NCBI GenBank assembly: GCA_016711285.1
Contig: JADJTG010000002.1
Coordinates: 310,001-374,000 of the forward strand
Length of the DNA stretch: 64,000 nucleotides
From: Sphingobacteriales bacterium
GTDB lineage: Bacteria; Bacteroidota; Bacteroidia; Chitinophagales; UBA2359
Direction: 5' to 3'
A program made the translations under genes and the position numbers. Below the pieces are notes generated by a model. It saw nothing but the letters and a program-made list of their open reading frames with translations, had not been told where the DNA came from and ran no database searches. Shown here piece after piece: positions 16,685 through 25,100 of this stretch (its first letter is position 1; every line of letters starts with the position of its first letter).

Positions 16685-17113
16685 ATGAAACTAAAAAAAA
16701 GATCGAATTGTCCGGTAAGTTGTTCTCTTGATATTTGGGGCGACAAATGGTCATTGCTTATAGTGAGAGATTTAATAGAAAACCAACCCTGTACTTATGG
16801 CGACTTTTTAAAAGCTGAAGAAAAAATAGCTACCAATATTTTGGCTACTCGTTTGCAAATGTTGGAGGATAACGGAATTATAACAAAATATGAACACCCA
16901 GAAAGCAAAGCAAAAGTACTTTACAAACTAACACAAAAAGGAATAGACTTACTTCCTATAATTATAGAAATAGGTTTTTGGGCAGATAAATATTACGAAA
17001 TAGACAAAAATAAAAAAGCGGCTTTAAAAGAAATAAAAAAAGACAAGGAAATGTTTATCAAGGCAACAATACAAAAATTAAAAAAAGATATTGAGAAAAA
17101 AAGCAGCAGCTAA
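16685..17113 (+). CDS. HxlR-family transcriptional regulator
   Basis: From ATG 16685 the protein has 142 residues. It shows the HxlR winged-helix signature: conserved Cys in KRSNCPVSCSLDIWGDKWSLLIVRDL, the recognition helix ATNILATRLQMLEDNGII, and the wing KVLYKLTQKGIDLLPII. The conserved cysteine near residue 8 senses electrophiles or disulfide stress in QorR/YodB-type members. The C-terminus is a lysine-rich helix. The alternative ATG at 16658 lies inside the operator, so I reject it. Likely controls the divergent oxidoreductase. Confidence 0.85.
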   Translation: MKLKKRSNCPVSCSLDIWGDKWSLLIVRDLIENQPCTYGDFLKAEEKIATNILATRLQMLEDNGIITKYEHPESKAKVLYKLTQKGIDLLPIIIEIGFWADKYYEIDKNKKAALKEIKKDKEMFIKATIQKLKKDIEKKSSS

Positions 17114-17116
17114 TAG

Positions 17117-17176
17117 GCGTTTGTCAAAAGTGGGTCAAAATTGCAAGGTTAAAAAATGTGTATTCTATTGAACATT
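17117..17176 (+). repeat. cassette-boundary repeat block (R1 + R2)
   Basis: GCGTTTGTCAAAAGTGGG is shared with 12811, and the following GGGTCAAAATTGCAAGGTTA to ATTGAACATTT matches 15469-15514 with few changes. The interval 17114-17388 holds no gene; it contains these repeats and a promoter-like site. Confidence 0.6.
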
Positions 17177-17293
17177 TTTGTAAATTTGGGCAAAAGTATT
17201 TCTATTTTGGCCCTTTTCCGAAATTTTCATACACAATTGGAGAAATAATGAACCAATAGTAATATTACAAAAATGGGAATGTCTAAAGCGGGG

Positions 17294-17320
17294 TTGAACG
17301 GCTTCGATTGGGTATATTTG
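17294..17320 (+). promoter_or_regulatory. putative promoter of the ABC transporter gene
   Basis: TATATTTG (17313-17320) fits the Bacteroidota -7 consensus, with TTG at 17294-17296 upstream at slightly short spacing. The start codon of the transporter lies about 69 bp downstream. Confidence 0.4.
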
Positions 17321-17388
17321 TGCAAGGCTCAGCTTTCGTTCTTTGATTGAACGATTGACCTTTAATTATCAGAAAGACTTTAAAAAAT

Positions 17389-19167
17389 ATGTCTATATTC
17401 CAACTGCTAAGAAAAATAACACCTTTTATAAAGCCCTATAAAACAATCATTATTTTCACCCTTTTACTAACACTATTGGGGTCATTTGCTGCACAAGTCA
17501 ATGCTTTTATTTTGCGCTATACCGTAGATTCTATTGATAATTTGATGGTTGATAAAAAGCCATTGAAAGCTGGCTTTACCTTATTATTGTTTATTAGTTT
17601 GATTTTGTTTTCAAAGGAAATATTGAACGCTTTAATTCAATTTGGACAAAAATTCTATGGAGAAAAGCTGAGAATATTTATCAGCAGAGACTTATCTCAA
17701 TCCATAGTAGAAAAGATATTGACCTATAAATTGGATTTTTATAATGCCCCTGAAAATGACAGTGGAAAACTCCAGACAAGAATAGATCTGGGAATTTCGA
17801 GTTTAACACGATTGGTTCAAAATTTTTTTATTGATATTTTGCCTTTGTTTGCAAACGCCATTGTAGCACTTAGTGTAATGTTTTTTGCCAATATATATGT
17901 TGGTTTGGTGGGGCTTATCATGGTGCCATTTTATTTTTATGTAAGTAGTATTCAAGCCAATAAACTGAGTGGGTTTCGCAGAAATATGCGTAAATACCGT
18001 GAAAGTAAAAGCAGTAGAATTATCAATTTAATTGAATCTATTACGGTGATAAAAAGTTTCGTAAACGAGAAAGTGGAAGCCAAAAAACACGAACAAATTC
18101 AATTTGACATGACAGAGAATCAAATGAAAACCCGAAAAATCAGTTTTGTTTTTGATAGTATAAAAAGTTTTATAGAACAATTTGGCGTAATTATTATAAT
18201 TGTCTTGACCGCATATTTTGTACTTAATAACCAAATGTCATTGGGTGCGATTATGTTCCATATTATGTTATTTGGCAATGTATCCGCTCCTATCAAACAA
18301 TTACATAGAATATATGATGAAGTAAATGATGCACTGATCTATTCCGAAGGATTTTTTGACATTATAGAATCTGAACAATACAAGGAGATAACAGGAAAAT
18401 ACAGACCCGAAAAAGTAAATGGATGGTTTGAAATAAAAAACCTCAATTTTATATATCCCAATGGACATCAGGCATTAAGAAATATTAATGTAACTATAAA
18501 TCCCAATGAAATTACTGCATTAGTTGGATTAAGTGGGGCAGGAAAAAGTACCATCATCAATTTGTTGGATAAGTTTTATGAACCGCAATCAGGTAATATA
18601 TATTTAGATGGCATAGATTTGAGCGAGTACGATACGCATTACCTGAGAAGTAAAATAGGTTTGGTGTTGCAAAAAAACCACATCTTCAAAGGTACAATTC
18701 ATGAAAACATTGCTTATGGTCTTGAAAACGCAACAAGAGAACAGGTGATAGAAGCTGCAAAGAAAGCTTATATCCATTCACAAATCATTGAACTTCCTTT
18801 GGGGTACGATGCAGATGCACACTTGCTGTCTGGAGGACAACAGCAGAGAATAGCAATCGCAAGATTGTTCTTAAAAAATCCACCTATAATATTCTTAGAT
18901 GAACCAACTGCCAATTTAGATGCCATTGCTACAGAGCAAATTAAAAAAAGTATTGATGCCATAAAAAAAGACAGAACTGTAATTATTATATCGCACAGCA
19001 TTTCGCAAATTATTGATGCTTCTAAAATAATTGTTTTAAAGCAAGGAGAATGTATTGAAAGCGGTACGCATGAAGAATTGTATAAAAATAAATCAGAATA
19101 TTATTTTATTTTCAGTGCAATGGCCAATAGTTTGAACATTGAAAAAATTGTGACTACTTTTGAATAA
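17389..19167 (+). CDS. ABC exporter half-transporter (fused membrane and ATPase domains)
   Basis: A 592-residue type IV ABC transporter half. Six membrane helices occupy about the first 320 residues. The nucleotide-binding domain follows with Walker A GLSGAGKST (residues ~379-387), Q-loop region IGLVLQKNHIFKGT, signature LSGGQQQR (~480), Walker B IIFLDEPTANLD (~500) and the H-loop VIIISHS. All catalytic elements are present, so it should function as a homodimer or with a partner in the inner membrane. Substrate cannot be told; lipid A-type, peptide and drug exporters share this architecture. It is the last AT-rich gene before the composition changes near 19.5 kb. Confidence 0.9.
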   Translation: MSIFQLLRKITPFIKPYKTIIIFTLLLTLLGSFAAQVNAFILRYTVDSIDNLMVDKKPLKAGFTLLLFISLILFSKEILNALIQFGQKFYGEKLRIFISRDLSQSIVEKILTYKLDFYNAPENDSGKLQTRIDLGISSLTRLVQNFFIDILPLFANAIVALSVMFFANIYVGLVGLIMVPFYFYVSSIQANKLSGFRRNMRKYRESKSSRIINLIESITVIKSFVNEKVEAKKHEQIQFDMTENQMKTRKISFVFDSIKSFIEQFGVIIIIVLTAYFVLNNQMSLGAIMFHIMLFGNVSAPIKQLHRIYDEVNDALIYSEGFFDIIESEQYKEITGKYRPEKVNGWFEIKNLNFIYPNGHQALRNINVTINPNEITALVGLSGAGKSTIINLLDKFYEPQSGNIYLDGIDLSEYDTHYLRSKIGLVLQKNHIFKGTIHENIAYGLENATREQVIEAAKKAYIHSQIIELPLGYDADAHLLSGGQQQRIAIARLFLKNPPIIFLDEPTANLDAIATEQIKKSIDAIKKDRTVIIISHSISQIIDASKIIVLKQGECIESGTHEELYKNKSEYYFIFSAMANSLNIEKIVTTFE

Positions 19168-19216
19168 GATGTATTTATATAATTTATTGTTGATAAAAAT
19201 GAATACGTATGTTTTG

Positions 19217-19248
19217 ACCATCTCATTTTGTGAGATGGTGTTGTTTTA
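19217..19248 (+). terminator. intrinsic terminator after the ABC transporter
   Basis: ACCATCTCA (19217-19225) and TGAGATGGT (19231-19239) form a perfect 9-bp stem with a 5-nt loop, followed by GTTGTTTT. It lies 50 bp after the transporter stop. Confidence 0.75.
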
Positions 19249-19294
19249 AAATATAAACTGCAAAATATACTTTTCGGAGCGGGCGAAGTTTGCT

Positions 19295-19438
19295 ATGGAA
19301 AATCTATCCAAGCAAGTCGCCGATTACCTTAGAAAAAGAACGCCAACAAGTGCAGTGGCTCAAAGAAACGAGCCAAACTTACATAGCGATTTGGGAATTA
19401 TCTTGGAAGATTTACATGATAAAAATGTATTGTATTGA
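19295..19438 (+). CDS. possible small open frame in the boundary region, doubtful
   Basis: ATG 19295 opens a 47-residue frame beginning MENLSKQVADYLRKRTPTSA with plausible amino-acid content, but it has no recognised family. The 19249-19605 interval lies at the switch from AT-rich to GC-richer sequence and looks like a junction of gene remnants. I rate it as more likely a relic than a gene. Confidence 0.25.
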   Translation: MENLSKQVADYLRKRTPTSAVAQRNEPNLHSDLGIILEDLHDKNVLY

Positions 19439-19605
19439 TGCCCAACGATATGCTTTATTGGATTGACACTGTTTTTTTTATTAAATCTGAAGTATTTTGG
19501 AAGTAAAAAAGCGCATCGCCGCAAGTGAGGCAATTATTCAAAAATCGGCAAGCGGGAAGCAACAGTTTGCCGATTTGCGGTAATATTTATAAATATCGCC
19601 ACCCT

Positions 19606-20970
19606 ATGCACTACACCGCTTCCCTGCTCCAAAAAATACTGTTTCTGTCGGTGGCAACACTACTGCTGCTGTATTTGGGCTATGGTGTGGAGCGTTGGCA
19701 GTGGGTGCGGCTGCTGGCGGCTTATAGTACCCTCTTCGGTGCGGTACTCTGGGCTTATCGGAAATGGGGTATCACAGAAACGCGCTTTTTGTGGGCGGCG
19801 GGGCTGCTGTTTCGCTGCCTGCTGCTGAGGTCGCTACCTGCCCTTTCCCAAGATTATGCCCGCTTTTTATGGGACGGCAACCTCCTCCTCTGCGGCATCA
19901 ATCCCTACCTCCACACACCCGCACAATTATTACAGCAAAATCTCGCTTTATTTCCTGCCGCCCACGAGCTATACGCCAAAATGGGTGCGCTGAGTGCCAA
20001 TAATTTTTCTAATTATCCGCCTTTGCACCAATATGTTTTTGCCCTATGTGTGTATATCGGCAAGCAGCAAACACTCCCTTCTCTATTGGCAATGAAAATA
20101 ATACTGCTCCTGAGCGATGTGGGCATTTATTATTTCGGAAAAAAACTCCTGCAACAACTCCGTCTGCCGCCGCACACCATTTTTTTGTATTTCCTCAATC
20201 CCTTCATTCTCCTCGAAATATCCGCCAACGCCCATTTTGAAAGCCTGATGCTCTGTGCGTGGCTCGCCGCGCTGTGGGCTTTGTCGTTGGGGGCGTGGCG
20301 CAAAGCGGCGGCATTGCTGGGAGCAGCGATTTCGGTTAAGTTGTTGCCACTGCTCTGTCTGCCTTTCCTTGCGCCCTATTTCGGTCGGTGGCGTAAATTT
20401 GGTATTTTTTGTGCCCTTATCTTCCTCGTCAATGTTGCCCTTGCACTCCCATTTCTGCACCCCGCTGCCTTGCAACACTATTGGCATACGCTCGCTTTGT
20501 GGTTCGTCAAATTTGAGTTCAATGCAAGTTTTTATTATATCATCAGAACACTCGGATATTGGTACAAAGGCTACAATATCATTGGCACGGTGGGTCAAAT
20601 ATTACCCGTACTCACGGCGGCGGCTATCCTGCTATCGGCGGCACGGGGCGGAACACGCACACTGCCCCTGCTCATATCGGCGCAGCTGTGGCCAGTGTCG
20701 CTGTATTTTTTTCAGAGCAGCACTATTCACCCCTGGTATGTAGCCAATGTGCTGCTGTGGTCTTTATTTACGCGCTATCGTTTCGCACTGTTGTGGTCGT
20801 GGGCGGTTTTTTTGAGTTATTCGGCATATCGGCAATATGGAGTAGCGGAAAATATGCCGCTGATTGCCTTAGAATATGGTTTGATATATGCTTTTTTATA
20901 CACAGAATGGCGGCATCCCGTATATTTGCAGCGTTTTTATACTTTATTTCACCCCAAAACAACTCCATGA
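19606..20970 (+). CDS. polytopic membrane glycosyltransferase (GT87/mannosyltransferase-like)
   Basis: From ATG 19606 the product is 454 residues with about ten membrane helices. The first large loop has LSQDYARFLWDGNLLLCGINPYL, which matches the D-x-x-R-Y-x-W-D-G...NPY signature of polyprenyl-phosphate-sugar dependent mannosyltransferases in Bacteroidota. Such enzymes add sugars on the periplasmic face of the inner membrane using a lipid-linked donor. The ATG at 19525 would add 27 residues without any hydrophobic or conserved content. It overlaps the next gene through CCATGA, implying coupling. Acceptor unknown. Confidence 0.7.
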   Translation: MHYTASLLQKILFLSVATLLLLYLGYGVERWQWVRLLAAYSTLFGAVLWAYRKWGITETRFLWAAGLLFRCLLLRSLPALSQDYARFLWDGNLLLCGINPYLHTPAQLLQQNLALFPAAHELYAKMGALSANNFSNYPPLHQYVFALCVYIGKQQTLPSLLAMKIILLLSDVGIYYFGKKLLQQLRLPPHTIFLYFLNPFILLEISANAHFESLMLCAWLAALWALSLGAWRKAAALLGAAISVKLLPLLCLPFLAPYFGRWRKFGIFCALIFLVNVALALPFLHPAALQHYWHTLALWFVKFEFNASFYYIIRTLGYWYKGYNIIGTVGQILPVLTAAAILLSAARGGTRTLPLLISAQLWPVSLYFFQSSTIHPWYVANVLLWSLFTRYRFALLWSWAVFLSYSAYRQYGVAENMPLIALEYGLIYAFLYTEWRHPVYLQRFYTLFHPKTTP

Positions 20971-21305
20971 GCAACAGTACTTATTACGACCCGAAAGATT
21001 TAAAAAAATTTTCCGCCATTTCGCGATGGAGCGAAAGCTTAGGCAAAAAGTTTTTTGATTATTACGCCGAAGTTTTTGAAGAAGGCGCATTGAGCGAGCG
21101 CGAAAAATCGCTCATCGCTCTGGCGGTGGCACACACTTTGCAATGCCCCTACTGCATAGATGCCTACACCACCGACGGCTTACAGCGCGGCATTGAAAAA
21201 GAAGAAATGATGGAGGCAGTGCATGTGGCGGCGGCGATAAAAGCAGGCGCAGCCTTAGTGCATAGTGTTCAGATGATGAACCAATACGAGAAACGGAGTA
21301 TGTAA
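20967..21305 (+). CDS. AhpD-like (carboxymuconolactone decarboxylase family) protein
   Basis: A 112-residue helical protein starting in the ATGA overlap with the glycosyltransferase. It carries the AhpD-type redox motif TLQCPYCIDAYTTDGL (CxxC plus nearby acidic residue) after REKSLIALAVAHT. The sequence style resembles the arsenosugar-associated peroxidase-like subgroup (start MSNSTYYDPKDLKKF), but no ArsS or arsenic gene is visible here. Likely a cytosolic peroxidase or disulfide reductase; exact substrate unknown. Confidence 0.75.
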   Translation: MSNSTYYDPKDLKKFSAISRWSESLGKKFFDYYAEVFEEGALSEREKSLIALAVAHTLQCPYCIDAYTTDGLQRGIEKEEMMEAVHVAAAIKAGAALVHSVQMMNQYEKRSM

Positions 21306-21366
21306 ATATTTTTTCTGCTATTTTCGCTTGCACAGAGTAATATAAAATAAAGACCATAAAGAATTT

Positions 21367-21530
21367 ATGCAGGATTTAAGACCCATTTATCAGGCAGCCA
21401 ATAAAGAATCGGCTGAATTGGAACTGGCTAAACTGTAAGAAAAATGAGGTATCAAATACCCCCTCAATCCTGACAAAGAAACTGGGACAAATTAAGTACC
21501 TGTTTTAAGTACGCCATTGTTCAATTTAAA
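21367..21530 (+). pseudogene. IS256-family transposase remnant
   Basis: ATG 21367 begins MQDLRPIYQAANKESAELEL, followed after a stop by K-x-G-I-K-Y-P-L and, in shifted frames, fragments of the SWxxNWDxLxTYFxY region. This matches the C-terminal third of IS256-type (MULE-like) transposases. Several stops and shifts and the absence of the DDE core show a decayed relic. No terminal repeat could be found. Confidence 0.6.
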
Positions 21531-21610
21531 ATTATGTTCCCAGACCGTATTCAAATTCACATTTAAATAACCCTATTTTTTACCAATAGCACAGTTTATT
21601 TTACACTCCT

Positions 21611-21776
21611 TCCTCGGCAGGATAGGTATCGTACTGCACCTAAAGAATTGCTACCCTCGGCGGGATATATATCGTGCTTCACCTAATAAATTGCTACCCT
21701 CGGCAGGATAGGTATCGTACTGCACCTAAAGAATTGCTACCCTCGGTATATATCGTGCTGCGCCTAATAATCGTCT
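21611..21776. repeat. 43-bp direct tandem repeat, about 3.8 copies
   Basis: CCTCGG recurs at 21612, 21655, 21698 and 21741, an exact 43-bp period. The unit is CCTCGGCAGGATAGGTATCG followed by TACTGCACCTAAAGAATTGCTAC. Copies 1 and 3 are nearly identical, as are parts of 2 and 4. It is non-coding and lies between the IS256 relic and the large beta-helix gene. Confidence 0.85.
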
Positions 21777-21851
21777 GAATCTTGATTTTCAGGATTAAAG
21801 GATTAACAGGATTTTTTAAAGTGTAGCGGGTTCGTCATTGGCTTCTGTCAT

Positions 21852-21883
21852 AACTTTGTCAAAGTTCGAACTTTGACAAAGTT
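21852..21883. repeat. 32-bp perfect palindrome
   Basis: AACTTTGTCAAAGTTC is followed directly by its exact reverse complement, GAACTTTGACAAAGTT. The centre is TTCGAA, with no loop. It could be an operator, a cruciform or a dispersed palindromic repeat. Just upstream (about 21780-21825) is CAGGATTAAAGGATTAACAG, a phrase that looks like a dispersed repeat as well. Confidence 0.8.
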
Positions 21884-21909
21884 GGGCGGTGAAAAAACTA
21901 AAAGAAAAA

Positions 21910-21940
21910 TTTGCACCTTTCAAAAAAAGGATTATATTTG
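21910..21940 (+). promoter_or_regulatory. Bacteroidota promoter of the large beta-helix gene
   Basis: TTTG (21910-21913), 19 bp, then TATATTTG (21933-21940) is a full match to the -33/-7 consensus of the Bacteroidota primary sigma factor. Transcription would start near 21947, giving a 5' leader of about 210 nt before ATG 22157. The 32-bp palindrome lies 27 bp upstream of the -33 box. Confidence 0.65.
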
Positions 21941-22156
21941 TTGCAAACAACGCTCGGGGAAGCGTTGAGACTTAGGGTGAGTAAGCAGTAATGAGGAGTA
22001 AATATTAAAGTATCGTTCCGTCCGTTCCACGACTATTACAAGGTAATTGCAGTGCTTAGAAAACTGCTGCCTTTTAAAAGAAAGAAAAAACTCAATTGCC
22101 GCAAGGCATTGGGACGTATATTAATTTATTTCTTAACCATTTAATTTTTTTTCGTT

Positions 22157-25100
22157 ATGAGAAAAAACAAACAACCCGCCGCGCTGCTTTCGAGGAAGGC
22201 GATAGTGCAGCAACACATTCATTTTATTTGTCATAATTTGGGGAAGGTACTGCGTACCTGCTCTGCATTATGGAAACCGCAAAGGCTCATAACTGCTATG
22301 GCTATGTTGCTGATATTTGGTAAAGTGGCTTGGGGGCAGAACAATTATGTGCTATCTAATCGTTTAGCAAGTGATTATCCAGGCCTTAGCATTATTACTT
22401 CTGCGGAAATAAAAGAATCTTTTTTGAGTTTAATTGATGAAGCCAATGCCGCCGGAGGGGGGACTGTTTTGATTGATGGATTACCCGTCGGAAAATCTTG
22501 CAAAAAGAACACCTGCATTACTGACCCAACAGATGTAGCCAACATTGATAACGATACTAAACATCTTTACTTTCAGCCCATACATTTAAACGACAAACAT
22601 AACATCATAATACAAATAGATGCAGGTGTTATTATATACAACGATCTGTGTTTTTATGATGGAAATGTTTTTCAAGGCATGCAAGACCCCTATTTAAGTT
22701 ATGCCGAATTAGATGCCCTCAATGCTGCCGCTTCTTATGAACTCTATAAAGTAGCACGCTATATAGGAGGTGATTACGGATTTAGATCCTGTTTTTATTT
22801 ACAGAATTTTAATAAATGTAGTCAATTTATCAATTACCTCCAACAGGACATCTTTTACTCAACAAATTACTGCGTACCCGCTATGTGCAAAGAGCCTGTC
22901 TCCGAATGTAGCGAATATGACCGTATCGTAGCACTTCTAAATGCTCTGCCCAATACCTGTGGAGCTTACCAAAAACCAAATCCTTTCCCTACTATCCCCG
23001 ATGACACCTGTCTTAATTATGCTGGATATGGGCAATTTGAAACTGTTTTAGCTGATCCCAACAAAACCATAGAAAGTTTCAATGCTTATTTAGATTGTGT
23101 ATTCAGCACTTATCCGAATATGAATTGGTACGTACTTTTAAACCCCGAAGATTGCGCGGCAGATATTTATTGCACTAATGGACAATGCAACCCTTCTACC
23201 TGTGACGAAGACGACGGTAACGATTGTATTCCCTGCACCGATTGCCCTGTAGTTGCTATGTGTCAGGACGGTGCAACAGGCAATACATCTACTAATTGCG
23301 ATGGATTGGCATACATCAATGCCATTGCGGATACACCTGAATTTCCAAATTTCGCGCTACGACAATTGAAAAAAAGATATGCCAATTACTATTACGACCG
23401 TTCCGAGTTGTATCCTTATATGTATGGTATGGATTGTTTAATAGCGGTTGAAGAAAAATTAGATTATTTGGCTTCCCCCCTTCATACACATACAGATGAT
23501 GTTTCTCCAAATGCCTTTGATTTGACGATGTCTCCGCTCCCCATCTTAGAAAATTTTGCTTATTATGATGAAGAAAACGAAATTTGGCACGATGTCACTG
23601 ACCCTTACGGAAATCCCATTACCATTGATTTGAATCTTATTAAGGAAGCAATTGCCAAGGGTTGCGGTACCAATATGATAGATCTTGCCAATGACATAGA
23701 TAATTTCCCTGCTATATATAATGCTTGTTGGTTTGTAACAGACTATACTCCTTTTATGAATGATTACCTTGTTGATAACCCCGATAAATGTTTGCCCTGT
23801 GCCTACATGTTATCGGACTGCAATAATGGTTTGTTTCACTTGGTCAAATGTTCTCACATTAGCTTTGAGGGAGCAGGAATAGGCAGTTCTGTTATTGATA
23901 TGCAAAGAGACCTGATATCCATTGATGCCAGTGATTTTTGTGAAAATCGTTTTGCTTTTGATATTGCCAATGAGTGTGAATACATTACCATCAAAAATAT
24001 GACCATTCGCAATTTGGAGGGCGACGCTGTTTGGATAGCAGCAATCAATCCTGATATTATAGAAAAACCCTATATGCCTAAACATATCACCATTGATAAT
24101 TGTCATATTTTTCGTGCTGCCCGAACCGGTATCGGAGCATCAAATGTAGATGATTTGAATATCACCAATTGCATCATTGAAGGCACTACTGGTTTTTCGC
24201 AGGGCGGTATTGATTTGGAACCCGAAACAGACGAATCCGATAAAATTGACAATGTCACCATCAGCAACTGCATTTTCAAAAACAATTGCCTTACTCAAAT
24301 TAATCTGCCCATTTCTGCCTTGCGCAGTAAAGATGAGCCATATCCACTTGGCAACATTTTTCCACTGATGATAACGACGACCCCACTATTAATATAACCA
24401 ATTGTGTATTTGAATGCGGAGCTTACACGGGTATTACGATGAACACCACCAGTGTATACATTATGCCGCCCAACTGCACTGATTGTGGTATCAATATTAG
24501 CGGTTGCCTTTTCCGATTAGGCGGATCTAATGAAGATTGCGAAGCTGGTTACGGTGCCGACCCACATACTTGTATCAAAATAATCAATCCCGCTTGCTCC
24601 ATCCCCGTAAATATCAATAGTAATACCTTTATTTTAGATAATTCTGCCAATTATAATGATTATCCACAAGCAATTTGTTTTTTTGCAGCCACTCCAGAAG
24701 AATGGACAGATAACGGCGGTGTACATTTTGGAGAGGGTAATTATGTGATAGATATAATGAAAGATGGCGAAACGGAAAATGTAGAGGGCTATTCAAATGC
24801 AGGTCCTGTACATTTTAACTTTTTTCTGCAATCAGAACCGCGTTTTAGAGATATTGACGGCACTATTCATACTATTATATTGAATAAAAATTGCATTGAA
24901 GAAAACGACTGGTATGGCGAAGTAGACCCTATTGAACTACAACTCAACTTGCCCTCCTACGGCTATGATTATTACTGCAATCTTTATACTGATATGGTAC
25001 ACAGCGATTGTAAGTGGGATGCAACGTTCCATACTGATGAGCTAGCAGAAATGGGGAAATTCATATGCAAATCTACCCCTACCGACAACTGCCCTGCTAT

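Noticed and set aside
17279..17330. Possible tRNA-like or small RNA segment before the ABC transporter
   Set aside because: No cloverleaf arms or anticodon loop could be formed; the stretch is better explained as cassette spacer plus promoter.
20083..20598. Long open frame on the minus strand inside the glycosyltransferase gene
   Set aside because: It is a shadow of a membrane-protein gene in GC-richer sequence, with no family features.
21611..21776. The 43-bp array as a short CRISPR
   Set aside because: The whole 43-bp period is conserved, so there is no repeat/spacer alternation.
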